A program made the translations under genes and the position numbers. DNA of 28,750 bases from positions 1 through 28,750 of the forward strand of contig CAXTPP010000035.1 in assembly GCA_964246185.1 (NCBI GenBank), given 5' to 3'. The DNA comes from LMUY01 sp964246185 (GTDB lineage: Bacteria > Pseudomonadota > Alphaproteobacteria > Acetobacterales > Acetobacteraceae). The stretch's first letter is position 1; every line of letters begins with the position of its first letter. The notes below the pieces were generated by a model. That model saw only the letters and a list, made by a program, of their open reading frames with translations. It ran no database searches and was not told the DNA's origin. This document shows positions 9,148 through 16,850 of the stretch, one piece after another.

Positions 9148-9695
9148 GGTTCCGGACCCGGCTGGATTGGCCTGACGCCCCGCGGGTCCGCCGCCGGGTT
9201 GCCGGCAGCGACGCCCAAGGGACCTGGGCCAGCATCCCGCCAGGCGTGCAGCGCCCAGCTCACCGTGGGGAAGGCGAGTTCACCCCAGGGGATGTCGTCC
9301 CACGCGAACATGCGGACTTCGAGGCTCTCCTCACCGGCCGCGATGCCGGGCGCGGCCAGCCGCGCCCGGTAGAGCACCTGGACCTGGCCGATGCGGCTCA
9401 CGTCATAGAGCGCCAACATGCCGTCCAGCACGATGTCCGCCCCGGCTTCCTCCATGGCTTCACGCCGGGCGCCCTCTGCCGTGGTCTCGTTCAATTCCAG
9501 ATACCCGGCAGGCAGGGTCCAGTACCCGGCGCGGGGCTCTATGGCCCGGCGGCACAGCAGCACCATCCCGTCATCAGCGACCACGGCGCCGACGACGATC
9601 TTGGGATTCTCGTAGGCCACGTAGCCGCAGGTGGAGCAGACTTGCCGCTCCCTGTTGTCTCCGGCCGGAACGGTGGTGACGAACTCTGGCACCAC
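9144..9695 (-). CDS. Nudix hydrolase with N-terminal zinc-ribbon remnant
   Basis: Nudix pyrophosphohydrolase, 183 residues. The Nudix box is complete: G64, E70, R78-E79, E82-E83 and G85 in GYLELNETTAEGARREAMEE and following residues. Before it, VCSTCGYVAYENPKIVVG contains one CxxC pair and the YxNPK motif found in NudC-like and ADP-ribose pyrophosphatase-like Nudix proteins, but only half of a four-Cys ribbon. The substrate is probably a nucleoside diphosphate derivative (NADH, ADP-ribose or similar). Two tandem GTG codons (9695 and 9692) are possible starts. It is the first gene of the Nudix-secreted protein-lrgA-lrgB operon. Confidence 0.9.
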   Translation of the reverse strand: MVPEFVTTVPAGDNRERQVCSTCGYVAYENPKIVVGAVVADDGMVLLCRRAIEPRAGYWTLPAGYLELNETTAEGARREAMEEAGADIVLDGMLALYDVSRIGQVQVLYRARLAAPGIAAGEESLEVRMFAWDDIPWGELAFPTVSWALHAWRDAGPGPLGVAAGNPAADPRGVRPIQPGPEP

Positions 9696-9755
9696 CCTAG
9701 CGTGACGGCGCGGCGGGGGCGGATCAAGCCCCCAACGATGAAATCTGCGGGTGGG

Positions 9756-9950
9756 CTAAACCGAGAGGTCCAGCAGGGAGCCGCGCGGGGCCACCCGGGG
9801 CGGGGCGCTGCCGGGCGCCAGGCCTGCGAGCGGCTTCTGCACCGCGGCCGGAGCGGCGGCGCGCGCTGCCGCCGGGGCAGCGGCACGGATGACGGAAGTG
9901 GCCGGTTGCAGGGCCGGGGCGAAAGCCGAAAGGCTGCTGGGCGCGATCAT
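9756..9950 (-). CDS. Possible small Ala/Pro-rich ORF downstream of pgk
   Basis: The 303-bp gap between the Nudix gene and pgk holds one 64-residue frame on the minus strand, starting at ATG 9950, 48 bases after the pgk stop. The product is rich in Ala and Pro (AAAPAAARAAAPAA) and ends in RGSLLDLSV. There is no clear ribosome binding site and no recognised family, and Ala/Pro-rich frames arise by chance in DNA this GC-rich. It could be a short third cistron after pgk, or non-coding. Nothing else stands out in the gap. Confidence 0.25.
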   Translation of the reverse strand: MIAPSSLSAFAPALQPATSVIRAAAPAAARAAAPAAVQKPLAGLAPGSAPPRVAPRGSLLDLSV

Positions 9951-9998
9951 GCGGGCGAAGTTAGCCGGCCAAGGTTACCGGCGGGTGAACAGGCGCGC

Positions 9999-11189
9999 TC
10001 ATTCCGCCATCAGCACCGCGACCCCCGGCAGCGTCTTGCCTTCCAGCCATTCCAGGAACGCGCCGCCCGCCGAGGACACATAGGTCAGGCGCTCCATCAC
10101 CCCGGCATGGCGCAGCGCGGCCACGGTGTCGCCGCCGCCGGCCACGCTGCGCAGGGCACCGGCCTCCGTCGCATCGGCCACGGCATGGGCCAGCGCCACC
10201 GTCGCCGCGTCGAACGGCGGCGTCTCGAACGCACCGAGCGGACCGTTCCAGACCAGCGTGTGCCAGCCCAGCATACGCTGCTTCAGGTCCGCCACCGTCT
10301 CCGGCCCCACGTCCAGGATCATGCTGCCCTCGGGCACCGCGCCGACCGCGACCGTCTCGGTGGCCGGGTTCGGCTTGAACTCCATGGCGGTCACCGCATC
10401 CACCGGCAGCACGATCTCGCACCCGGCTTCCTCGGCGCGGGCCAGGATGGCGCGGGCGATGACGTGCATCTCCGCCTCCTGCAAGGAGCGGCCGACCCCC
10501 ACGCCCTTGGCGGCCAGGAAGGTGTTGGCCATCGCGCCGCCGATCACCAGCGCATCGACCTTGGTGACCAGGTTGCCCAGCAGCTCCAGCTTGGTCGAGA
10601 CCTTGGAGCCGCCGACGATGGCCGCCACCGGGCGCTTCGGGTTGCCCAGGGCGGCATCCAGCGCCTCCAGCTCCGCCTGCATCAGCCGTCCGGCGTGGGC
10701 GGGCAGCAGCCGGCCGACGCCCTCGGTGCTGGCATGGGCGCGGTGGGCGGCGGAGAACGCGTCGTGCACGAAGATCTCGGCCAGGGCGGCGAACTCGCGG
10801 GCGAGCGCCGGGTCGTTCGCCTCCTCGCCGGGATGGTAGCGGGTGTTCTCCAGCAGCAGCACGTCGCCGTCGCCCAGCGCGTCGGCGGCGGCGTGGGCGA
10901 CCGGCCCGGTGCTGTCCTCGGCGAAGGCCACCGGCTTGCCCAGCACGGCGGCCAGCGCCACCGCCATCGGCGCCAGGGACATGTGCGGCACGCGCTGGCC
11001 TTTCGGGCGGTCGAAGTGACTGAACACGATCACCTTCGCCCCGCCGTCGGCCAGCTCGCGGATGGTGGGGGACAGCCGCTCGATCCGGGTGAGGTCGGTG
11101 ATGGCGCCGTCCCGCACCGGCACGTTGAGGTCGGCGCGCACCAGCACGCGCCGGCCGCGCACGTCCAGCCCGTCCAGCGTGCGGTGCAT
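9999..11189 (-). CDS. pgk: Phosphoglycerate kinase
   Basis: Transfers phosphate between 1,3-bisphosphoglycerate and ADP in glycolysis and, in reverse, in carbon fixation or gluconeogenesis. 396 residues, the standard length. The N-terminal substrate-binding block VLVRADLNVPVRDG, the basic patch SHFDRPKG, LLLENTRYHPGEE, the VHDAFSAAHRAHAS segment, the hinge/nucleotide region IVGGSKVSTKLELL, VWNGPLGAFE, and the C-terminal GGGDTVAAL with SSAGGAFLEWLEGKTLPG are all present. It begins one base after the gap stop, so gap and pgk are one operon. All active-site motifs look intact. Confidence 0.97.
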   Translation of the reverse strand: MHRTLDGLDVRGRRVLVRADLNVPVRDGAITDLTRIERLSPTIRELADGGAKVIVFSHFDRPKGQRVPHMSLAPMAVALAAVLGKPVAFAEDSTGPVAHAAADALGDGDVLLLENTRYHPGEEANDPALAREFAALAEIFVHDAFSAAHRAHASTEGVGRLLPAHAGRLMQAELEALDAALGNPKRPVAAIVGGSKVSTKLELLGNLVTKVDALVIGGAMANTFLAAKGVGVGRSLQEAEMHVIARAILARAEEAGCEIVLPVDAVTAMEFKPNPATETVAVGAVPEGSMILDVGPETVADLKQRMLGWHTLVWNGPLGAFETPPFDAATVALAHAVADATEAGALRSVAGGGDTVAALRHAGVMERLTYVSSAGGAFLEWLEGKTLPGVAVLMAE

Positions 11190-11190
11190 C

Positions 11191-12207
11191 CTACAGGCTG
11201 CCGAACAGCGCGGCGGTGTCGCTCATGCGCGAGCTGAAGCCCCACTCGTTGTCGTACCAGCCGGCCACGCGGACCATCTGCCCGCCGTCGATGGAGGCGG
11301 TCTGCGTCGCGTCGAACGAGCAGGAGGCGGCGACGTGGTTGAAGTCGCTGCTGACCAGCTGCTCGGTGCTGAACTCCAGGATGCCGCGCATCGGGCCGTC
11401 CGCCGCCGCCTGCATCGCCGCGTGGATGTCCGCAACGCTCGCCGGCCGGGCCAGGTTCGCGTCCAGCGAGACCAGGCTGACGTTGGGCGTCGGCACCCGG
11501 ATGGAGGTGCCGTCGAGCTTGCCCTTCAGCTCCGGCAGCACCAGGCCCACCGCCTTGGCAGCGCCGGTGGAGGTCGGGATCATCGACACGGCGGCGGCGC
11601 GGGCGCGGTGCAGGTCCTTGTGCAGGGTGTCCACCGTGCGCTGGTCGCCGGTGTAGGAGTGGATGGTGACCATGAAGCCGCGCACCACGCCGAACGTGTC
11701 GTGCAGCACCTTGACCATGGGCACCAGGCAGTTGGTGGTGCAGGAGGCGTTGGAGATCACCGTCATGTCCTTGGTGATGACCGACTGGTTGACCCCGAAC
11801 ACGATGGTCGCGTCCACCCCGTCCGCCGGGGCGCTGATCAGCACCTTGCGCGCCCCGGCGGCGATCAGCTTGGCGGCGTCCTCTTTCTTGGTGAACAGCC
11901 CGGTGCACTCCATCGCCACGTCGACGCCCTGGTATGGAACCTTTGACGGGTCGCGCTCGGCGCTGACGGCGATGGGGCCGTAGGTGCGGCCATTGTGATG
12001 GATGGTGATGGCGTCGCCATCGACCACGACGCTGCCGGGGAAGCGGCCGTGCACGCTGTCGTAGCGGAACAGGTGGGCGTTGGCCTCGACGCTGCCGAGG
12101 TCGTTGATGGCGACCGGCTCCACGTCGGTGCGCCCGCTCTCGACGATGGCGCGCAGCACCAGGCGGCCGATGCGCCCGAACCCGTTGATGGCGACCTTCA
12201 CGGCCAT
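11191..12207 (-). CDS. gap: Glyceraldehyde-3-phosphate dehydrogenase, type I
   Basis: NAD(P)-dependent oxidative phosphorylation of glyceraldehyde 3-phosphate to 1,3-bisphosphoglycerate. 338 residues. The Rossmann motif is INGFGRIGRL (7-16). The catalytic Cys is C156 in SNASCTTNC, and H183 in MVTIHSYTGDQ activates it. The C-terminal block WYDNEWGFSSRMSDT is canonical. The ATG at 12207 has GGAG about 10 bases upstream. It is immediately followed by pgk. In many alphaproteobacteria the order is tkt-gap-pgk; here the gene upstream on this strand is instead a secreted protein of unknown function. Confidence 0.97.
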   Translation of the reverse strand: MAVKVAINGFGRIGRLVLRAIVESGRTDVEPVAINDLGSVEANAHLFRYDSVHGRFPGSVVVDGDAITIHHNGRTYGPIAVSAERDPSKVPYQGVDVAMECTGLFTKKEDAAKLIAAGARKVLISAPADGVDATIVFGVNQSVITKDMTVISNASCTTNCLVPMVKVLHDTFGVVRGFMVTIHSYTGDQRTVDTLHKDLHRARAAAVSMIPTSTGAAKAVGLVLPELKGKLDGTSIRVPTPNVSLVSLDANLARPASVADIHAAMQAAADGPMRGILEFSTEQLVSSDFNHVAASCSFDATQTASIDGGQMVRVAGWYDNEWGFSSRMSDTAALFGSL

Positions 12208-12276
12208 GCGATATGTTCTCCGTTATGGGTGCCCGGATGTAACGGGATTGCCGGGCGCGCGCCAGGGCGGGCGGCT

Positions 12277-13284
12277 TTACGGAAAGGCTGAGCGGGGCGG
12301 CAGCGCCTCGTTGTCCCAGTAGCCCGCTTCCTGCCGGGACGTCATCTGCCAGGCCCCGTTCACGGTGCGGTAGGTTTCGTAGCTGATCGTGAAGCGGCCC
12401 TTGTCGTCGGGGCGGCACAAGGCCTGTTCCAGCTCGTCGGCGCCGCCGGCGCGCCCGGGCACGGCCTGCCACCCCGTCTTGAGGGTTTCGCCCAACCGCA
12501 GGATGCCGGAATGCCCGTCAGGCGCGGCATAGGTGACCGGGTCGAGCCCCGACTCGCCCGGCACGAGCAGCGTCGTGCTCAGCCCGGCGTAGCTGCCCAT
12601 GCCGATCGAGTGATCGACGGTGAGCAGGTAGGTCGGCGCGGGCAGGCCGTGCCACCGCGCCCGCGCCACCTTCGCCAACGGCTCGTCGAGCAACCGTTCG
12701 GCCAGGGTCGCGCCGTCCGCGCCGACGATGCGCACCCGGGCTGCTCGGAGCGGACGCCGGGCCAGCTCGGCCGCCAGCCTGCTGCGCCCCGGCAGCACGA
12801 ACGCCGGGTCCGCGGAGACGTGCCACATCCGCTCGCGCAGCTGCGCCGAGATGCGGCTGTCCTCCAGGATCACCAGCGCTTGGCCGGTCCTGCCCTCGAC
12901 CGCGACCCGGCTCGCGACGGCGTAGCCGCTGGGCAGCGGATCAGCTGGCGCTCCGGACGCCGACTCGGCGGCTGGCTGGAAATCTATGTTGGGGATGGTC
13001 ATCCGCACGCCGTCGACCACCGCCACCGAAGTGTTGTGGTAGGTCTCGAGCGTCGTCACCCGCAGGCCCGGCGTGATGTCGATGCATCCGCCCGCCGATG
13101 CGGCCCTCAAGTCGCCCGGCGTCGGCGCGGGCAGGTGGGTCCGGCTGTCGCCGCCCGGCAGCGTCAGGCGGCCGAGGGCGTCGGCGGAGGCGCACACGAT
13201 GCCTGGCTTGACGGCGACCAGCTGGTCCGCGAACGCCGGGACAGCCAGCGTGCAAACTGCGGCCAGCCCCAGCAACCACCGCAT
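12277..13284 (-). CDS. Secreted protein of unknown function
   Basis: 335 residues with a clear Sec signal peptide (MRWLLGLAAVCTLAVPAFA, cleavage before DQ). I do not recognise a family. The mature part contains two Cys in the N-terminal region and one near the C-terminus, a repeated Val-rich beta-like pattern, and an internal stretch TYLLTVDHSIGMGSYAGL. The ATG at 13284 is chosen over GTG 13290 because GGGAG lies seven bases before it. It ends 69 bp before gap on the same strand, so it may be read into the gap-pgk transcript, but no functional link is evident. It diverges from the membrane-anchored protein at 13456. Confidence 0.75.
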   Translation of the reverse strand: MRWLLGLAAVCTLAVPAFADQLVAVKPGIVCASADALGRLTLPGGDSRTHLPAPTPGDLRAASAGGCIDITPGLRVTTLETYHNTSVAVVDGVRMTIPNIDFQPAAESASGAPADPLPSGYAVASRVAVEGRTGQALVILEDSRISAQLRERMWHVSADPAFVLPGRSRLAAELARRPLRAARVRIVGADGATLAERLLDEPLAKVARARWHGLPAPTYLLTVDHSIGMGSYAGLSTTLLVPGESGLDPVTYAAPDGHSGILRLGETLKTGWQAVPGRAGGADELEQALCRPDDKGRFTISYETYRTVNGAWQMTSRQEAGYWDNEALPPRSAFP

Positions 13285-13455
13285 CGGCACGCTCCCATCC
13301 AGTCGGCTCCGCTTGGTCGGTGCAGCCTAGCCGGACGGCGAAAAGCGCTGCAAGACTATGAACGCTGCAATTGGCGCGCCGTTGCTGGTCCGAGGCGCAT
13401 GACACGTTCAATCGCGGGCGCGATCCGCTATGACCGCCGGGCAAAGGAGGCGTCC

Positions 13456-14811
13456 ATGAAGAGAACCGCTGCCGTCGTCGTCGCCCTGATCGTCCTCCTC
13501 GCGGCCGCAGGGGGCGGCTACTTCTATGCCCGGCAACGCGCCGCCCAGGAGATGGAGGCCGGACTCGCCGCCTTCCGCGCGTCGCTGCCGCCAGGATCGA
13601 CGTTCAGCTATGCGAGCGCCGAACCGAGCCTGCTCAGCCGCAGCGCGCACCTGACCGGGGTGGCGCTGTCGGCCCACGGCGTCGCCTACACGGCCGCGAC
13701 CGCCGACGTCGCACCCGGCCCGGGCAGCAGCTTCCGCCACCTGGCCCTGACCAGGCTCACGTCGCACTCGGCGGGCGGCGAGGCAGCGGCCGACTCGCTG
13801 GCTGTGGACAATCTCGGCCTGCCCGTGCTGGCTGCCGATGTCGCCGAGGTCGACCCCGCTGCCGTCACGTTCGACCACGGCGAGGTGCACGGGCTGACCA
13901 CGCTGGCTGGAGATAAGACCAAGCTCGCCGCCAAGCAGGTGACGATCGACCATTACGGCGCAGGGCAGGCGAGCGCTGCGGACATGAACGGCCTCGACCT
14001 GCAAACCGCCGCCACGCCCGCGGTTCATGCGCAAGTCGACCACCTGTATGCACGCCGCGCGCCGCTTGCAGAGCTGGTGGCGCATTACCGGACCAGCGGC
14101 AGCGCCGCGCCCTTGCCAAACCTGAGCTACGACGCCGGGCTTGCTCAACTCGCGCTGAGCGTCGGGGGCAAGCCGCTCGTCACGCTTGCCTCGCTGGACC
14201 TCGGGTCCGACCCGGCGGCCAACGACGTCTTGAACAGCCATACGATGATGCATGGCTTGGTGGTGCAGGCCGATGACCAAGCCACTCCCATGCTCGGGCG
14301 GCTCGGCTATCCGCAGCTCCAGGCCGATTTGCAGATGCAGGCCGCCGTGGACCGCAACGCTCGCCAGGTGCGGATAGACAAGTTCGACATCGACGCGGCC
14401 GGGATGGGCCGCCTGCACCTGGCCATGGGGCTGGACAACATGCCTGAAGCTGCGATGGGGGCAGGGGCGAGCCTGGAGAAGGCTATCCTCGTTTTCCAGC
14501 AGGCCCGGTTGCAAGGCTTGAGCGTCAGCTACGAGGATCATGGCCTCGTGCCGAAATATCTCGCCATGCTCGCGGCCCAGCAGGGCGTCACGCCTGAGGC
14601 ACTGAAACAATTGGGACAGAGACAGCTGGCCGCCGCCGCCGCGCAAGCCAATCTGCCGCCGGCCGTCACCGATCCGGTCCACGCCTTCATGGAAGACCCG
14701 AAGCGGCTGGCGATCACGGTGGCGCCGCCCCAGCCGCTCCCACTTGCGGACCTGGCAGGCCGGGCCGGCGCCGACCCGCAGCGCGCCCTCGGCCTCGTGG
14801 TCACGAACTGA
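13456..14811 (+). CDS. Membrane-anchored periplasmic protein, possibly YdgA/DUF945-like
   Basis: 451 residues. Residues 4-24 form a single hydrophobic helix after a short basic start (MKRTAAVVV), followed by GYFYARQRAAQEMEAGL, so the bulk should lie in the periplasm. The pattern of short beta-strand-like segments with statements such as LTGVALSAHGVAYTAATA, and a later region with VDRNARQVRIDKFDIDAAG, recalls the YdgA/DUF945 or DUF2125 families, but I cannot decide between them. The ATG has an excellent ribosome binding site (AAGGAGG, five bases away). The gene lies convergent with the transketolase-like gene, 10 bp apart. Confidence 0.72.
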   Translation: MKRTAAVVVALIVLLAAAGGGYFYARQRAAQEMEAGLAAFRASLPPGSTFSYASAEPSLLSRSAHLTGVALSAHGVAYTAATADVAPGPGSSFRHLALTRLTSHSAGGEAAADSLAVDNLGLPVLAADVAEVDPAAVTFDHGEVHGLTTLAGDKTKLAAKQVTIDHYGAGQASAADMNGLDLQTAATPAVHAQVDHLYARRAPLAELVAHYRTSGSAAPLPNLSYDAGLAQLALSVGGKPLVTLASLDLGSDPAANDVLNSHTMMHGLVVQADDQATPMLGRLGYPQLQADLQMQAAVDRNARQVRIDKFDIDAAGMGRLHLAMGLDNMPEAAMGAGASLEKAILVFQQARLQGLSVSYEDHGLVPKYLAMLAAQQGVTPEALKQLGQRQLAAAAAQANLPPAVTDPVHAFMEDPKRLAITVAPPQPLPLADLAGRAGADPQRALGLVVTN

Positions 14812-14821
14812 GCCGGCCGCG

Positions 14822-16708
14822 CTACCCGGCCAGCCGCCGCCGTACCGCGGCCGCCACCGCCTCCGGCGTAAGCCCAAAGTGCCGGAACAGCGCCTCCGCC
14901 GGACCGGACGCGCCGAAGCCGGGCAGGCCGAGGAACACGCCGTCCTCGCCGAGCCAGCGCTCCCAGCCGAAGCCGCACGCCGCCTCGATGCCGAATCTCG
15001 GGGCGCTGCCCAGCACCGCCGCGCGGGCCGCCGGGTCCAGCCGGGCGAACAGCCCCCAGGCCGGCATGGACACCACCGCCGCCGCCACGCCGTCGCCGGC
15101 CAGGCAGTCCCGCGCGGCCAGGGCGAGGCCCACCTCGCTGCCGCTGGCGATCAGGGTGGCGGCGCGCGGGCCGTTCGCCTCCGCCAGCACGTAGGCGCCG
15201 CGGACGCAGCGGTTCTCGCCCACCCCGGTCCGCAGCGCGGGCAATGGCTGCTCGGACAGCACCAGCAGGGAAGGGCCGTCGGTGCGGCGGACGGCGATCT
15301 CGCAGCACTCCGCCGCCTCCATCGCGTCGGCCGGGCGCAGCACCAGCAGGCCCGGCATGGCGCGCAGCCCCGCCAGGTGCTCGGCCGGCTGGTAGGCGGC
15401 GCCGTCCGCCCCCAGCCCGATGCTGTCATGCGTCACCACGTGGATCGCGCGCAGCCCCATCATGGCGGACAGGCGCAGCGCCGGGCGCATCCCGTCCGTC
15501 GCCGCCAGCGGGGCCACCGCGTAGGGCAGCACGCCGCCGTGCAGGGCAAGGCCGTTGAGGCACGCCGCCATGCCGTGCTCGCGCGGGCCGTAATGCACCT
15601 GGCGGCCGGAGAAGCTGCCCGGCGACACCGCTGCGCCGCGGCCTGGCCCGAGTTCGGTCTGCCCGCCGACCAACTCCGGGAAGCCCGGCGCCAAGGCTTC
15701 CAGCAGCCGCTGCGCCGAGTCGCGCGTGCTGGCCGGGCGGCGGTCGGCGGCAAGCTCGCCCTTGAACGCCGCCAGCGCGTCCGCCCAGCCGTCCGGCAAG
15801 CGCCCGGCGGTCACCCGCTCGAACTCCGCCCGTTGCGGGTGGTAGGCCAGGCGCTTGAGCCAGGCCCGGCGGGCGGCGCTGCCCCGACGCCCGGCCTCCG
15901 CCCAGCGTTCCGACGTGCGAGGCACTGCGGGGCCGAAAATCCGGCCGCCGGCCGTGCGGCAGGCGATCAGGGTAGGCTTGCGCGACCGCATGGACAGGGA
16001 CAGCGCGGCTGCCAGCGCCGCCGGGTCATGCGCGTCCACGCTGCGGGTTGCCCAGCCGCTGGCGGCGAAGCGGCGCAGCGCGCCGTCCGGCCCGGCCAGC
16101 GTGCTGCGGCAGCTCGTGCAGCCGGTGTCGTCCTCCAGCAGCACCAGCAGCTTTTCCAGCCGCAGGTGCCCGGCCAGGCTGGCGGCCTCGTGGCTCACGC
16201 CCTCCATGAGGTCCCCCAGCGTGGCGAGCACCCAGGTTCGGTGGTCCACCAGGCTCTTGCCGAACCGCGCGGCCAGCAGCCGTTCGGCCAGCGCCATGCC
16301 CACCGCCATGCCCAGGCCCTGGCCGAGCGGGCCGGTGGTGGCCTCGATGGCCGGGTGCGCCGCATGGTCCGGATGGCCGCAGGCGGGGCTGTGCAGCTGG
16401 CGGTGGCCGGCAAGGGCCGCGTCGTCCATCCCGGCGTGCCCGGTCAGGTTCAGCAGGGCGTACAGCAGCGGCGCGCCGTGACCCGGCGACAGCACGAACC
16501 GGTCGCGGTCAGGCCATTGCGGATCGGCCGCATCGTAGCGATGGAACGCGGACCACAGCACGGTGGCGGCTTCCGCCATGCCGGCGGCGAACCCGGAGGG
16601 CGGGGCCATGCCGGCCGCCACGGTCCGCAGCGCACCGGCCATGCCGTGCCACGCCGGTTCGCCGCGCCAGTCGGTGGCGGTCGCGGCAGCGCCGTCGAGC
16701 CACCTCAT
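14822..16708 (-). CDS. Transketolase-like protein with degenerate TPP site
   Basis: 628 residues, alignable by eye to transketolase over its whole length: WPDRDRFVLSPGHGAPLLYA, GHPDHAAHPAIEATTGPLGQ, MEGVSHEAASLAGH, YGPREHGMAACLNGLALHGG, VTHDSIGLGADG. However, several key elements differ. The cofactor motif normally GDGCLMEG reads LGDLMEG (residues 164-170). The Asn of YDDN is replaced in LLEDDTG (191-197). The N-terminal SGHPG His, the GT...HG His and the THQP His (here AYQP, Y439) are missing, as is the aromatic pair of the TF..F segment. The catalytic Glu (E377) and H78/H112 remain. A longer frame starts upstream, but ATG 16708 fits the family. It may be a pseudoenzyme or a divergent transketolase acting on other substrates; the frame is intact. 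Confidence 0.85.
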   Translation of the reverse strand: MRWLDGAAATATDWRGEPAWHGMAGALRTVAAGMAPPSGFAAGMAEAATVLWSAFHRYDAADPQWPDRDRFVLSPGHGAPLLYALLNLTGHAGMDDAALAGHRQLHSPACGHPDHAAHPAIEATTGPLGQGLGMAVGMALAERLLAARFGKSLVDHRTWVLATLGDLMEGVSHEAASLAGHLRLEKLLVLLEDDTGCTSCRSTLAGPDGALRRFAASGWATRSVDAHDPAALAAALSLSMRSRKPTLIACRTAGGRIFGPAVPRTSERWAEAGRRGSAARRAWLKRLAYHPQRAEFERVTAGRLPDGWADALAAFKGELAADRRPASTRDSAQRLLEALAPGFPELVGGQTELGPGRGAAVSPGSFSGRQVHYGPREHGMAACLNGLALHGGVLPYAVAPLAATDGMRPALRLSAMMGLRAIHVVTHDSIGLGADGAAYQPAEHLAGLRAMPGLLVLRPADAMEAAECCEIAVRRTDGPSLLVLSEQPLPALRTGVGENRCVRGAYVLAEANGPRAATLIASGSEVGLALAARDCLAGDGVAAAVVSMPAWGLFARLDPAARAAVLGSAPRFGIEAACGFGWERWLGEDGVFLGLPGFGASGPAEALFRHFGLTPEAVAAAVRRRLAG

Positions 16709-16850
16709 GCAATTTTCTGCATGGCGGCCGGTGTAGGGGGAGCGGTGGCCCCCGGCAAGGCGTCTGGTCAAGGCGCTTGGCGAGCTGGGCGGAGGAACCG
16801 TTGCGGCGGCGGCGCGCTTCGGTTCGCAGCCCCCTGTTGAAAGCTGCACG
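16709..16850. promoter_or_regulatory. Divergent transketolase-like / ftsH intergenic region
   Basis: A 142-bp gap between divergent genes. It holds ATGCA-N6-TGCAT (16707-16722), a dyad that overlaps the transketolase-like start codon, and a GGGGG-N8-CCCCC stem at 16736-16753. Either could be an operator or an mRNA structure, but both are short for this GC content. I see no convincing -35/-10 pair. Confidence 0.3.
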
